Assembly: GCA_023442525.1 (NCBI GenBank)
Contig: JAEZZA010000031.1
Span: 372,001-436,000, forward strand
DNA length: 64,000 nt
Direction: 5' to 3'
From: Bacteroidota bacterium
GTDB taxonomy: Bacteria; Bacteroidota; Bacteroidia; Bacteroidales; UBA10428
Positions 1-8,505 of this stretch are shown here, piece after piece. Below the pieces are notes generated by a model, which saw only the letters and a program-made list of their open reading frames with translations, did no database searches and was not told where the DNA came from. The stretch's first letter is position 1, and every line of letters starts with the position of its first letter. Both the position numbers and the translations under genes were made by a program.

Positions 1-16
1 AAGAATCTATATTACC

Positions 17-310
17 ATGAACGAAAAGGATTTTAACCTGAGAGGTGCAGCAATGCTTCGCATGTCGAAACAACTCGGGATGACCAATAAGAACCGATCC
101 GCAAAAAATGCATATTATGTGAATTTCAGCCAGTTGTCAACAATTGAACATAACCTGTTCCTGGGTCGTTCTTCACTCGAAAAAACAAATCCTGAACTAC
201 AGCAATTCTATGACCATGCCTTTCATGGCCGTGAGGTGATACTGGACAAGCAGGCCGGAATTCAGATTTTAATTCCTTCAGATAAAAGCTTCCTTTTCTC
301 CGTAAGATAA
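17..310 (+). CDS. Hypothetical protein, possibly 5'-truncated
   Basis: This frame encodes 97 residues ending at a clear stop. I recognise no family. The frame is open to the left edge of the window (no stop before the ATG), so the protein may start outside and this may be only its C-terminal part. It is basic near the N-terminus and has no signal peptide or membrane segment. Its 3' end overlaps that of a doubtful minus-strand frame. Codon use looks like that of the neighbours, which is the main support for calling it real. Confidence 0.5.
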   Translation: MNEKDFNLRGAAMLRMSKQLGMTNKNRSAKNAYYVNFSQLSTIEHNLFLGRSSLEKTNPELQQFYDHAFHGREVILDKQAGIQILIPSDKSFLFSVR

Positions 311-543
311 TCAGTTCGTGAATCACCGTAATTCGACCTTAGTCTCTCAAATTTCAGCGATCCGCTTTTCAGATGCGCCCACGAGATTTGTAAATTGATC
401 CGGTTGAAACTGCGCTTCCCCCTTAACAATTCTAATTGTGAAACTTTGTGACTCATCATTATCTGACCTTTGCATGTAATATCATACAAAAAAGTTGCAA
501 GAATGGTGCCATTTCGAGTTTTATATTCATGACTTTTTTCCAT
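262..543 (-). CDS. Doubtful small ORF, hypothetical
   Basis: A 93-codon minus-strand frame fills most of the gap between the first gene and the NDK-like gene. It begins with ATG-GAA-AAA-AGT and has plausible codon use, but I recognise no family and it overlaps the end of the plus-strand gene by about 49 bases. Apart from this frame, nothing is seen in 311-583. It could equally be chance. Confidence 0.25.
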   Translation of the reverse strand: MEKSHEYKTRNGTILATFLYDITCKGQIMMSHKVSQLELLRGKRSFNRINLQISWAHLKSGSLKFERLRSNYGDSRTDYLTEKRKLLSEGIKI

Positions 544-583
544 ATTTTTATATGATTTTCAACCCATTCGAAAACCTGATATA

Positions 584-1606
584 ATGAACGTACCTTTATT
601 AATCGGCAAAATAACCAATCAGATCCGGAGAGCCCGGGAATCTAAGGTATTACAAAATGTGATCTGGATAAATGAATCTCCTGTGGCCGCCCGGCATGAA
701 TTTCTTTTTTTCATCAAGCCCGAGATCACAATCAACGATAAGAACATCCGGCTCGAACCAATCCTTGAGCTTATGTTTCAGAAGCTGGATGAATTTGGCT
801 TTACAATCCGTGATATCCGAATACTGGGTGCCTCGTATCTTGAAAAGTTCAATATCATTTCGCAACATTATGGAGTGATCAATTCAATTAGCAGGAATGC
901 CGCAGGTAATCTCACCCCGGAAGGTGCCGCCCGTTTCAGGGAGCATTTTGGCCTGATACCACGGGATACTCTCCTTTTGGGAGGTATTGAATTTCTTGAA
1001 AAATACAAACACTACGATCCTATTTCGCTTGACGAGCTATGGCAGAGTTCAAAAGCTGTTAAGCTTGCCGGGGGTACTTACTGTACGCATATAAAGGAAG
1101 GGAATGATGAGATTTATCTTGTGAACGGGTTTCACCCAAAGCAGCTTGTGCATTTTACTGAAAACGGAAGATCCATTGTAACGCTTTATCTCTCATCCGA
1201 TATCGATTGGACGACAGCAAGAAATCAGTTTATTGGAAAAACCAATCCGTCGGATGCCCTACCTGGCAGTTTAAGACGTGAACTTCTGGACCGAAAAACA
1301 GATTTCGGACTTGAAACGGTGAATTCAAGCAAAAACGGCTTTCACCTGTCGGCCGGACCTGTTGAAGGGCTGGTTGAACTTATGCGGTATTGTTCAGATT
1401 ATTCGGCAGGTATCATCAGAAACCCGGCTGATTTTGAATTTGGAAGGAATTTACTGGAATCATTTTCCCCCGTACAGGTGGCAGGAATATGCACCAATAA
1501 TAACGTGGAACATAATGGAACACAGATCAGTGTGTTCGATCTGACTGAAGAAAAGAATGCAGATGAAGCTTTGAAACTGTTAAAAGAGAGTATCAGTAGG
1601 CAATAA
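584..1606 (+). CDS. Nucleoside-diphosphate-kinase-like protein with a large insertion
   Basis: A 340-residue protein with scattered but ordered NDK motifs. FIKPE (about 43-47) matches the family's opening strand with its lysine. HYG follows at about 95. ARNQFIGKTNPSDALPGSLR (212-231) matches the R..(I/V)G.TNP...PG(T/S)IR block. NGFHLS (251-256), followed by VE.....E, matches N..HGSDS and so places His254 at the phosphate-accepting position. Ordinary NDKs are about 140-150 residues. Here roughly 90 residues (about 105-195) separate the two halves, and there are extra N- and C-terminal parts. Function is inferred: a kinase or a nucleotide-binding sensor. The gene converges on a SiaC-like gene, and the two stop ends overlap by 14 bases. 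Confidence 0.6.
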   Translation: MNVPLLIGKITNQIRRARESKVLQNVIWINESPVAARHEFLFFIKPEITINDKNIRLEPILELMFQKLDEFGFTIRDIRILGASYLEKFNIISQHYGVINSISRNAAGNLTPEGAARFREHFGLIPRDTLLLGGIEFLEKYKHYDPISLDELWQSSKAVKLAGGTYCTHIKEGNDEIYLVNGFHPKQLVHFTENGRSIVTLYLSSDIDWTTARNQFIGKTNPSDALPGSLRRELLDRKTDFGLETVNSSKNGFHLSAGPVEGLVELMRYCSDYSAGIIRNPADFEFGRNLLESFSPVQVAGICTNNNVEHNGTQISVFDLTEEKNADEALKLLKESISRQ

Positions 1607-1967
1607 TCTCAAAGGGCAGGTTGATGTTCTCGCGGAATTCCAGTCCTATATCATACATATCCTCATCGTCCTGTTCGTAATACCACAGGATTTTAACTTC
1701 ATGGCCGGCATCATTTAATCCTTCGAGCCGGACAAGAATATCCTGAACAAGTTTTGAAGTTGCGGTGTTAAAATAAATGTATTTGAATATAAATTCAGTC
1801 TTCTTTTTGGGCTGAGATTTATATTCATCAAGCCAATCGAGCACGGGTTGATAAAAAGATACCACATCTTCAGGCAATGATCTGCCCGATATCTCAAAAA
1901 TATCGTTGTCAGGATCAAACAGAACCCGCGGGGTATCATTCGTGGCTTTAAGGTCGAGTGCTTCCAT
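1593..1967 (-). CDS. DUF1987/SiaC family regulatory phosphoprotein
   Basis: A 124-residue acidic protein. The motif ISGRSLPEDVVSFYQPVLDW (26-45) is the family signature, and the C-terminal part carries WYYEQDDEDMYDIG. Characterised members (SiaC of Pseudomonas) are switched by phosphorylation, by a SiaB kinase and a SiaA PP2C phosphatase, and control a diguanylate cyclase. No SiaA or SiaB is visible here, so the partner is unknown. The first ATG fits the family start. A paralogue lies at 32804-33178. The gene converges on the NDK-like gene. Confidence 0.8.
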   Translation of the reverse strand: MEALDLKATNDTPRVLFDPDNDIFEISGRSLPEDVVSFYQPVLDWLDEYKSQPKKKTEFIFKYIYFNTATSKLVQDILVRLEGLNDAGHEVKILWYYEQDDEDMYDIGLEFRENINLPFEIIAY

Positions 1968-2179
1968 AGCTTTGCAAATGAGGTTTTAAAGATATTAAAA
2001 GAATTCTAATGGACAAGAAAATTAAGTTATACGTAATTCAAAAATGCAACATTCCCCGCACACCATCCGCATAGTGTGGTTTTCCAATCTTAAGAACCTG
2101 ATCACATAAATATTTTGGCACATATAACCTGTATTAAACCATATTGCACTATTTTTATATAAATTAATTAATAATAAAT

Positions 2180-3181
2180 ATGTATCAAGCCAGTCCGGCC
2201 CGGTATGGGACTATGAATTACAACAGGTGCGGGAGAAGCGGAATAAAACTTCCGGCTATATCTCTTGGCCTTTGGCACAATTTCGGAGGTGTCGACAGTT
2301 TCGAAAACAGCCGGTCAATGATCCGGTGTGCATTTGATTCCGGAATAACACATTTTGACCTGGCAAATAATTATGGACCTCCGCCGGGATCGGCTGAAGA
2401 AAACTTTGGAAGGATACTTTCAAAGGATCTGGCTTCGTACCGGGATGAACTGATCATTTCTACAAAAGCCGGCTACACCATGTGGGAAGGTCCTTATGGC
2501 GACTGGGGTTCACGAAAATACCTGATGTCAAGCCTCGATCAGAGCCTTAGAAGAATGAAACTGCAATATGTTGATATTTTTTACTCGCACCGGCCCGATC
2601 CCGAAACGCCTATTGAAGAAACAATGTCGGCACTGGCTGATGCAGTTAAGCAGGGAAAGGCTTTATATGCGGGAATATCTAATTACCCGCCCGACAAAAC
2701 CAAACAGGCATCCGAAATACTCAGGAAACTGGGGACTCCTTGTCTTATACATCAGCCCAAGTATTCAATGTTTGAAAGATGGGTTGAAGAAAAACTTTTA
2801 GACGTAGTAGAGGATGAAGGTATTGGTATTATTGCTTTTTCACCGCTGGCACAGGGATTGCTCACCGACAGGTATTTGCATGGAATCCCGGAGGGGTCAA
2901 GGGCATCAAAGCCTTATGGATTTCTAAAACAAACAGACATAACGGAGGAAAAGATCGAAAAGATAAGAAAGCTAAACGATATGGCAATATCCAGGGGACA
3001 AACGCTTGCGCAGATGGCAATAGTCTGGTTGCTCAAAGATCCCAGGGTAACGTCTGTATTAATTGGAGCAAGTTCGGTTGATCAATTGAAACTGAACATA
3101 GAATCGCTGAAAAACACTTCATTTATAAGGGAAGAACTCGACCGGATAGAAAATATCCTGGGCCCATTTGTGGTTAAATAG
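2180..3181 (+). CDS. Aldo/keto reductase, YghZ/MgrA-like
   Basis: A 333-residue NAD(P)H-dependent oxidoreductase of the aldo/keto reductase superfamily (TIM barrel, cytoplasmic). The catalytic set is visible: Asp60 and Tyr65 (FDLANNYG), Lys96 (ISTKAGY) and His137 (FYSHRPD). NYGPPPGSAEENFG and the SHRPDP segment are typical of the YghZ branch, which reduces L-glyceraldehyde 3-phosphate and other small aldehydes; the true substrate here is not known. The gene stands alone: about 210 bases of AT-rich DNA precede it and a convergent permease gene follows. Confidence 0.88.
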   Translation: MYQASPARYGTMNYNRCGRSGIKLPAISLGLWHNFGGVDSFENSRSMIRCAFDSGITHFDLANNYGPPPGSAEENFGRILSKDLASYRDELIISTKAGYTMWEGPYGDWGSRKYLMSSLDQSLRRMKLQYVDIFYSHRPDPETPIEETMSALADAVKQGKALYAGISNYPPDKTKQASEILRKLGTPCLIHQPKYSMFERWVEEKLLDVVEDEGIGIIAFSPLAQGLLTDRYLHGIPEGSRASKPYGFLKQTDITEEKIEKIRKLNDMAISRGQTLAQMAIVWLLKDPRVTSVLIGASSVDQLKLNIESLKNTSFIREELDRIENILGPFVVK

Positions 3182-3205
3182 AAATTTAAGATTGTTTATA
3201 CATGT

Positions 3206-5635
3206 TCACTCGTACTTTAGAATCTCTGCGGGATTGGTCTGTGATGCCTTATAAGTGCGGTAACCCACTGTGAGAAGTGCAATTATAAAGACGATTGCAA
3301 TGGAGCAAACGAATTCCAGATACCCTGGATTGATACGGTATTCGAAATTATTGAGCCATTTATTCATAAAGTAATATGAAATAATTCCGGCCGGGATTAC
3401 AGCCAGCGAAACTAAAACAGAAAACTCCCTGCTAAAAAGGATAATGATACTTTTTTCAGAAGAACCGAGTACTTTACGTAGTGAAATTTCTCTTGCCCGC
3501 TGTTCCGTTGCAAAAGAAGTAAGTCCGAACAGACCCAGACAGGCAATAAAAATAGCCAGCACTGAAAAGGCAACTGCAATTTTCGCGGTTCTTCTCTCCT
3601 CTCTGTAGAACTGCTCGAATTCCCTGTCGAGAAATGCGTACTGCAAAGGCTCATTGTTAGTAAATTTCGACCATACCAATTCAATATTTTTTAAGGTTTG
3701 AGCCATATTTTCCCTGTCGATCCTGATGGTTATGTAGCCGGTCCAGTCCCAGTAATCGGGCTTCAACATGAAGACATGAGGTTCAATTGCATATCGAAGG
3801 GGTTGATTATGGAAGTCCTTATTTATGGCAAGCACATTGAAATATCGCCTGCTTTCAAAGGTTTCGCCGGGTTGTATGATTCGTGTGGCAAAAGGATCTG
3901 TGAGCCCGAATCGTCTCACAGCCTCCTCATTGATTATCATGGTTGCCGTATCGGCCGAGTACTCCCTGCTGAACGCCCTGCCTTCAGTTATGGGAATTCT
4001 GTAAGTATCAAAATAATCATAGTCAATCCAGTTAACCCACATCAGAAAGCCTTCTTCAGCAGGCCGGCCTTCGATCTGGAAACCGTTATTATTATTAGGA
4101 TAACCCGGAACTGCAGTTGAGTTGGTCACATTGATCACCGCCGGAAGCTTCTTTAACTCCTGTTTAAAAGCACTGATCTTATTATTCAGAGATTCTGTAC
4201 GTCTAATGATTAGCAGTTGCTCCTTGTCGAAACCCAGATCTTTATTGACCATAAATCGGATTTGCTTATATATTACAAATGAGCTCATGATCAGAATGAT
4301 CGAAATGGTGAACTGCAGCACCACCAGCATGCTGCGTAACTTTGCTCCGCCGGCACTCGTCCTCATTTTTCCATATAATACTTTAACAGGAACAAACGAT
4401 GAAAGAAACCATGCCGGATAGCTTCCCGAGAAAAATCCGACCAGCAAAGCGAGTATTAAAAGACCGGGAATCACGTACCATCTCTGGAAGTATCCGATCG
4501 AGAGATTGGTCTGGAGCATGTTATTGAATACCGGCAACAAAAGTTCAACAAGGATAATGGCAATAATCATTGATATTATGGATAACATTGCCGATTCAAC
4601 CAGAAACTGCCTGATAAGTAAGCCTTTTGAAGAACCTACAGCTTTTCGCAAACCGACTTCCTTTGAACGTTTTATCGACCGGGCTGTAGAAAGATTCATA
4701 TAGTTGATTCCCGCAACAATAATAATAAGAACAGCAACTGCAGAAAAAATGTAAATATACTTACGGTCGTTCGCCTGTTTAAACTCAGCCGAAATTGACG
4801 GATCGAGGTGTACTTCCGAAAGTGGCTGCAGATATATCCCGTATTCATTCCCGGCATCTCTGAAAGCCTGCAGGTCCATACCGAGTGTCTGTACAACCTG
4901 TGGTCCTATGTATTTTTCCACTATGGCCGGAATTTTACTTTGAACAGCCTCAACATCAGCTCCTTTGCGCATCAGAACATAAGTAGTAAAGCTGTTCGAC
5001 AGCCAATATGGATCGTTTGCACGCGGATGTGAAGCAAAGGATATCAATATGGTGAATTCGAAATTGCTGTTTTCCGGCAAATCCTCCATAACACCTGTAA
5101 TCGTATAGATAGTGGTATCATTGCCAATTCGCAGCGCCGCTCCCATAGGATCGGAATCGGCAAAATATTTCTTTGCCTGAGATACCGTAAGAACTACCGA
5201 GTTAGGCTGTGCAAGAGCCCTGTCAGGTCTTCCTTTCAGTAGTTTGAATGAAAATATGTCAAAAAAACCAGAATCTGCCAGTGCGATTCTCGTTTCAAGA
5301 AATCTTCTGTCATCGAGTCGTACCAGCGTCTCATCCCAACTGGTCATTCGCACTGCTGTTTCAACTTCAGGCAGTTCATATACAAATGTTCGTGCGGTGG
5401 GTGCTGCAGTCCATGCTCCCTTGAATCCCGAACCTCCCATTTTACCAACCAGGTACAACCTGTAAATCCGGTCATATTTCTCATTGAACTTGTCATAACT
5501 TAACTCATGAATTACGAATAAAAATATCAGCAAACTGCAGGCAAAACCCACTGCCAGCCCGAGAATATTAATAACTACGTAAGTTTTATGACGGAAAATA
5601 TTTCTTAATGCGGTCTTAAAAAAATTTGAAAACAT
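3206..5635 (-). CDS. ABC transporter permease, MacB/FtsX type
   Basis: A large inner-membrane permease of 809 residues. The layout is that of the Bacteroidota solitary MacB-like permeases: an N-terminal membrane helix (about 20-42), a periplasmic MacB core domain, an FtsX block of three helices (about 290-410), a short linker with another helix near 430-455, a second periplasmic domain, and a final FtsX block (about 690-800). Segments such as RSKEVGLRKAVGSSKGLLIR and REISLRKVLGSSEKSI are the coupling-loop motifs repeated in each half. No ATP-binding subunit lies next to it, so its ATPase must be encoded elsewhere. Such proteins often export peptides or lipids; the substrate is unknown. Confidence 0.88.
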   Translation of the reverse strand: MFSNFFKTALRNIFRHKTYVVINILGLAVGFACSLLIFLFVIHELSYDKFNEKYDRIYRLYLVGKMGGSGFKGAWTAAPTARTFVYELPEVETAVRMTSWDETLVRLDDRRFLETRIALADSGFFDIFSFKLLKGRPDRALAQPNSVVLTVSQAKKYFADSDPMGAALRIGNDTTIYTITGVMEDLPENSNFEFTILISFASHPRANDPYWLSNSFTTYVLMRKGADVEAVQSKIPAIVEKYIGPQVVQTLGMDLQAFRDAGNEYGIYLQPLSEVHLDPSISAEFKQANDRKYIYIFSAVAVLIIIVAGINYMNLSTARSIKRSKEVGLRKAVGSSKGLLIRQFLVESAMLSIISMIIAIILVELLLPVFNNMLQTNLSIGYFQRWYVIPGLLILALLVGFFSGSYPAWFLSSFVPVKVLYGKMRTSAGGAKLRSMLVVLQFTISIILIMSSFVIYKQIRFMVNKDLGFDKEQLLIIRRTESLNNKISAFKQELKKLPAVINVTNSTAVPGYPNNNNGFQIEGRPAEEGFLMWVNWIDYDYFDTYRIPITEGRAFSREYSADTATMIINEEAVRRFGLTDPFATRIIQPGETFESRRYFNVLAINKDFHNQPLRYAIEPHVFMLKPDYWDWTGYITIRIDRENMAQTLKNIELVWSKFTNNEPLQYAFLDREFEQFYREERRTAKIAVAFSVLAIFIACLGLFGLTSFATEQRAREISLRKVLGSSEKSIIILFSREFSVLVSLAVIPAGIISYYFMNKWLNNFEYRINPGYLEFVCSIAIVFIIALLTVGYRTYKASQTNPAEILKYE

Positions 5636-5696
5636 GAACAGGAGGTTTTAAATGAGACGAACAACTTCAACTTAAGTTACAATCAGGAATCAAAAA

Positions 5697-6575
5697 TCAG
5701 CAAACAATCACCTTTGTGCCGCAGTGTTTGCATAATCCTTCTCCTGTAACTGCGATTCTATCGGTATAATAGCCAACTCGTTTAATAACAACGTTATGAC
5801 AATTATGGCATTTTGTATCCTGAAAATCTTTGATCCGGATATTTCCGGCATATAAATAATTCAGTTTCTTTTGTGCCAATCCAAAAAGATCTTCAAGTGT
5901 ATTGGCAGGGGTTGAATCTATTCCCATTTTATACGCAGGATGATATCGCGAAAGATGCAGTACGGTTGCAGGCCCCAGTTCATCGGCAATCCAGCTGACC
6001 ATCGCGGCAAATTCGTCGCGGTTATCGTTGAGTCCCGGGACGATCAGACATGTAATCTCAAGGTGACTCCCTGATAATCTTATTTTCTTTAATGAATTCA
6101 GCACCGGTTCAATCGCGGATCCCGTAAATGTCCGGTAGAACTCCCTGTTAAAGCCTTTCAGATCAATATTGAACGCGTCAATCACCGGTAACAGGTCACC
6201 AAGTGGTTCATCACTTATAAAACCGTTCGAAACCACAATATTTTTAAGACCGCTGTCGTGTATTATCCGGGCTGTTGCCAGCATAAACTCGAACCACATT
6301 CCCGGTTCGTTGTAGGTATATGCCACTCCAATATTTTCAGGATCATTCACAGCCAATGAAACGATTTCACGGGGTTCATATTCCCTGTCGAAATTATATT
6401 CACCGGCGGATACCTGGGATATCTGCCAGTTTTGACAGCACCGGCATTTCATATTGCAGCCCACACTTCCGATTGACAGTACCGACGATCCGGGGTAAAA
6501 ATGGTAGAGGGGCTTTTTTTCAACCGGATCTTTATGGATAGCCGATAGTTTTCCCCATGTTTCGGCAACCAGCAT
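5697..6575 (-). CDS. amrS: AmmeMemoRadiSam system radical SAM enzyme AmrS
   Basis: A radical SAM protein; the cluster motif is CNMKCRCC (CxxxCxxC, about 40-47). A C-terminal zinc-type set, CHNCH...C..C, lies near 258-290. The coordinates use the first conventional start, ATG at 6575, giving 292 residues. The family's N-terminal domain clearly continues upstream in the same frame to about 6698 and includes CYLCPHHCRIREGNTGICHV. A stop closes the frame at 6699-6701 and no ATG, GTG or TTG lies in this extension, so initiation must be at a rare codon (CTG 6693-6695 is possible) or the sequence holds an error. The AmrA and AmrB partners are not adjacent. Confidence 0.85.
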   Translation of the reverse strand: MLVAETWGKLSAIHKDPVEKKPLYHFYPGSSVLSIGSVGCNMKCRCCQNWQISQVSAGEYNFDREYEPREIVSLAVNDPENIGVAYTYNEPGMWFEFMLATARIIHDSGLKNIVVSNGFISDEPLGDLLPVIDAFNIDLKGFNREFYRTFTGSAIEPVLNSLKKIRLSGSHLEITCLIVPGLNDNRDEFAAMVSWIADELGPATVLHLSRYHPAYKMGIDSTPANTLEDLFGLAQKKLNYLYAGNIRIKDFQDTKCHNCHNVVIKRVGYYTDRIAVTGEGLCKHCGTKVIVC

Positions 6576-6779
6576 CCCTCCAATATTACGTCGTACGTGG
6601 CAAATACCGGTATTTCCTTCACGGATCCTGCAATGGTGAGGGCACAGGTAACACTGAACAGTTCCATTAATCTTATGGTAATATGATGCTTCCAGGGATT
6701 AAGTTTTTTCTATATTTACAAACAACAGGATGATGCAAAATTCGGAAAATCACAATATACATCCAATTAATTTCAACTG

Positions 6780-7424
6780 ATGACAGAAAAAGAAATTTCC
6801 ACGATGCGACGTGAAGTAGCATATTTCATGCGAAGACTTTACAAGAAAGGACTCACAACCACATCGGGAGGAAATGTAAGTTTAAGAATCAACGAAGGAA
6901 TACTGATAACTCCTTCGGCACTTGATAAAGGCCGTATTAAAGGTAAACAGATCGGACTGATCGCTTTAACGGGCGAAAACCTCACTCCTCAGCTTAAGCC
7001 AAGCATTGAAAGTGGTATGCATCTGGAGATATACAGACATAGGAAGGATGTGAATGCCATTGTGCATGCTCATCCGATGTTTGCCACAAGTTTTACAGCC
7101 ACATCACGTGAAATAAATTGCGGGCTGATCGCGGAAGCCCGGGCTATTATAGGAGTACCGGCCACAGCACCCTATGCATTGATGGGTACCGAAAAACTCG
7201 CCCGCTCGGTTGCATCAGTTGCCTCGAATGAATGTGTAAATGTTGTTCTGCTGGAGAACCATGGAATAGTATGTTTGGGAAAAGACCTTCTGACTGCATT
7301 TGACAGACTCGAAGTATTCGAAGCTGCCGCCAGAATGACCCTTATCACTTCACTCATTGGTGATCTGAAACCATTGACCAGGGAAAGAATGGATGAGATT
7401 GACAGATTAATGCAGGGGAATTAA
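6780..7424 (+). CDS. Class II aldolase/adducin family protein (fuculose-phosphate aldolase-like)
   Basis: A 214-residue zinc-dependent aldolase-fold protein. SGGNVSLR (29-36) forms the phosphate site, PSIESGMH carries the likely catalytic Glu77, and HAHP (96-99) with NHG (His161) gives the three zinc-binding histidines. The family cleaves sugar phosphates such as L-fuculose-1-phosphate or L-ribulose-5-phosphate, or acts in methionine salvage (MtnB); the exact substrate cannot be read from sequence. It lies convergent to a PfkB sugar kinase 11 bases away, which makes a role in sugar-phosphate metabolism plausible but not proven. Confidence 0.82.
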   Translation: MTEKEISTMRREVAYFMRRLYKKGLTTTSGGNVSLRINEGILITPSALDKGRIKGKQIGLIALTGENLTPQLKPSIESGMHLEIYRHRKDVNAIVHAHPMFATSFTATSREINCGLIAEARAIIGVPATAPYALMGTEKLARSVASVASNECVNVVLLENHGIVCLGKDLLTAFDRLEVFEAAARMTLITSLIGDLKPLTRERMDEIDRLMQGN

Positions 7425-7435
7425 CCGCGGGCAAA

Positions 7436-8356
7436 TCAGAGTTTATACTTTTCAGCAAATTCACTTGAAATATAATTGTCATAGCTCATACAAACCGATG
7501 TAGCAAATTCCACAGCCGTAGTCACTATACTCTTCCAGTTTTTTTCATCCAGGTCATCCAGGTCCCTGTGCCTGATATCATGTCTGAACAGGGAATAAGC
7601 AATTCCTGCATTAAAGTTATCGCCGGCACCAATTGTACTCACAGGTTCAATTTTGTGAACAGGGAACATACTTTTCACCTGTTTTGTCCTTACAAAGACT
7701 CCCTTATCATTTGCCGTATATAAAAGGTTTTTGCAATATTTTCCTGTTTCGGCATACGTTTCATCAGCGGTATCTGTCCCCAGAATAAAAGAAAAGTCCT
7801 CGTTTGATCCTCTCAGGATATCAGCATGCATGAAATTATCAAAAATCAAGGGTCGCAGGCTATTTAATGCATGAAGGTGCTGTTTCCTGAAATTGGGATC
7901 GTATATAACAACAGCTTTTTTCTTATTAGCCTGAACGACAAATTCCATCAGCTTTTTACGAACTTCAATAGTTATGGAATATATGGAACCGAATAAAACG
8001 ATGTCGTCCTGGTTGATTTGCGGGAAGTCGACTGCCAGCCTCTTTTCAGGATATATTTTATAGAAATCATAGCTGGCATCATTGTTTTCATTCAGAAATG
8101 CGAGGGCCAGGGTAGATTTCCCGTCATAGTACCGATATACATATTCAGTCGAAACATGGTTCTCTTTAAGAAATTCATCGATAATATTCCCTACCTCATC
8201 CAATCCGTACTCACCGAGGAAAAACACCGGAAGATTCAGACGTCCCAGGGTTACGGCACTATTCAGGCAGGCACCACCTGCTTTTGCAGTTACGGGCAAC
8301 TTGTTCTTAAATAAAATATCTAATACGGTCTCCCCGATTGTAAAAATCCTTCTCAT
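7436..8356 (-). CDS. PfkB family carbohydrate kinase (fructokinase-like)
   Basis: A 306-residue ribokinase-fold kinase that phosphorylates a sugar with ATP in the cytoplasm. AGGACLNSAVTLGRL (26-40) is the N-terminal glycine-rich sugar-binding signature and TIGAGDNFNAG (about 241-251) is the C-terminal PfkB signature, with Asp246 as catalytic base. The general pattern is closest to fructokinases, but PfkB members differ widely in substrate. The start ATG is followed by RRIFTIGETVLDIL, the normal family opening. Confidence 0.87.
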   Translation of the reverse strand: MRRIFTIGETVLDILFKNKLPVTAKAGGACLNSAVTLGRLNLPVFFLGEYGLDEVGNIIDEFLKENHVSTEYVYRYYDGKSTLALAFLNENNDASYDFYKIYPEKRLAVDFPQINQDDIVLFGSIYSITIEVRKKLMEFVVQANKKKAVVIYDPNFRKQHLHALNSLRPLIFDNFMHADILRGSNEDFSFILGTDTADETYAETGKYCKNLLYTANDKGVFVRTKQVKSMFPVHKIEPVSTIGAGDNFNAGIAYSLFRHDIRHRDLDDLDEKNWKSIVTTAVEFATSVCMSYDNYISSEFAEKYKL

Positions 8357-8505
8357 TTGTTACCTCTCTGTATTTTCGCCTATAAATTTCGACAAATTTA
8401 CACGAACCATGATGGTATTGGTGAAATTTTGTCAGACTTTTTGTTTTCCTTTAATTTGGTATATTTATTGACTAATTATAACCACCAATATAAATATATC
8501 GATAT

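Noticed and set aside
3698..4421. Plus-strand open frames inside the ABC permease gene
   Set aside because: They are antisense to a well-supported membrane protein and show no family features.
6449..6667. Frame starting MELFSVTCAL over the amrS N-terminus
   Set aside because: It is shifted one base from the frame that carries the conserved AmrS cysteine domain.
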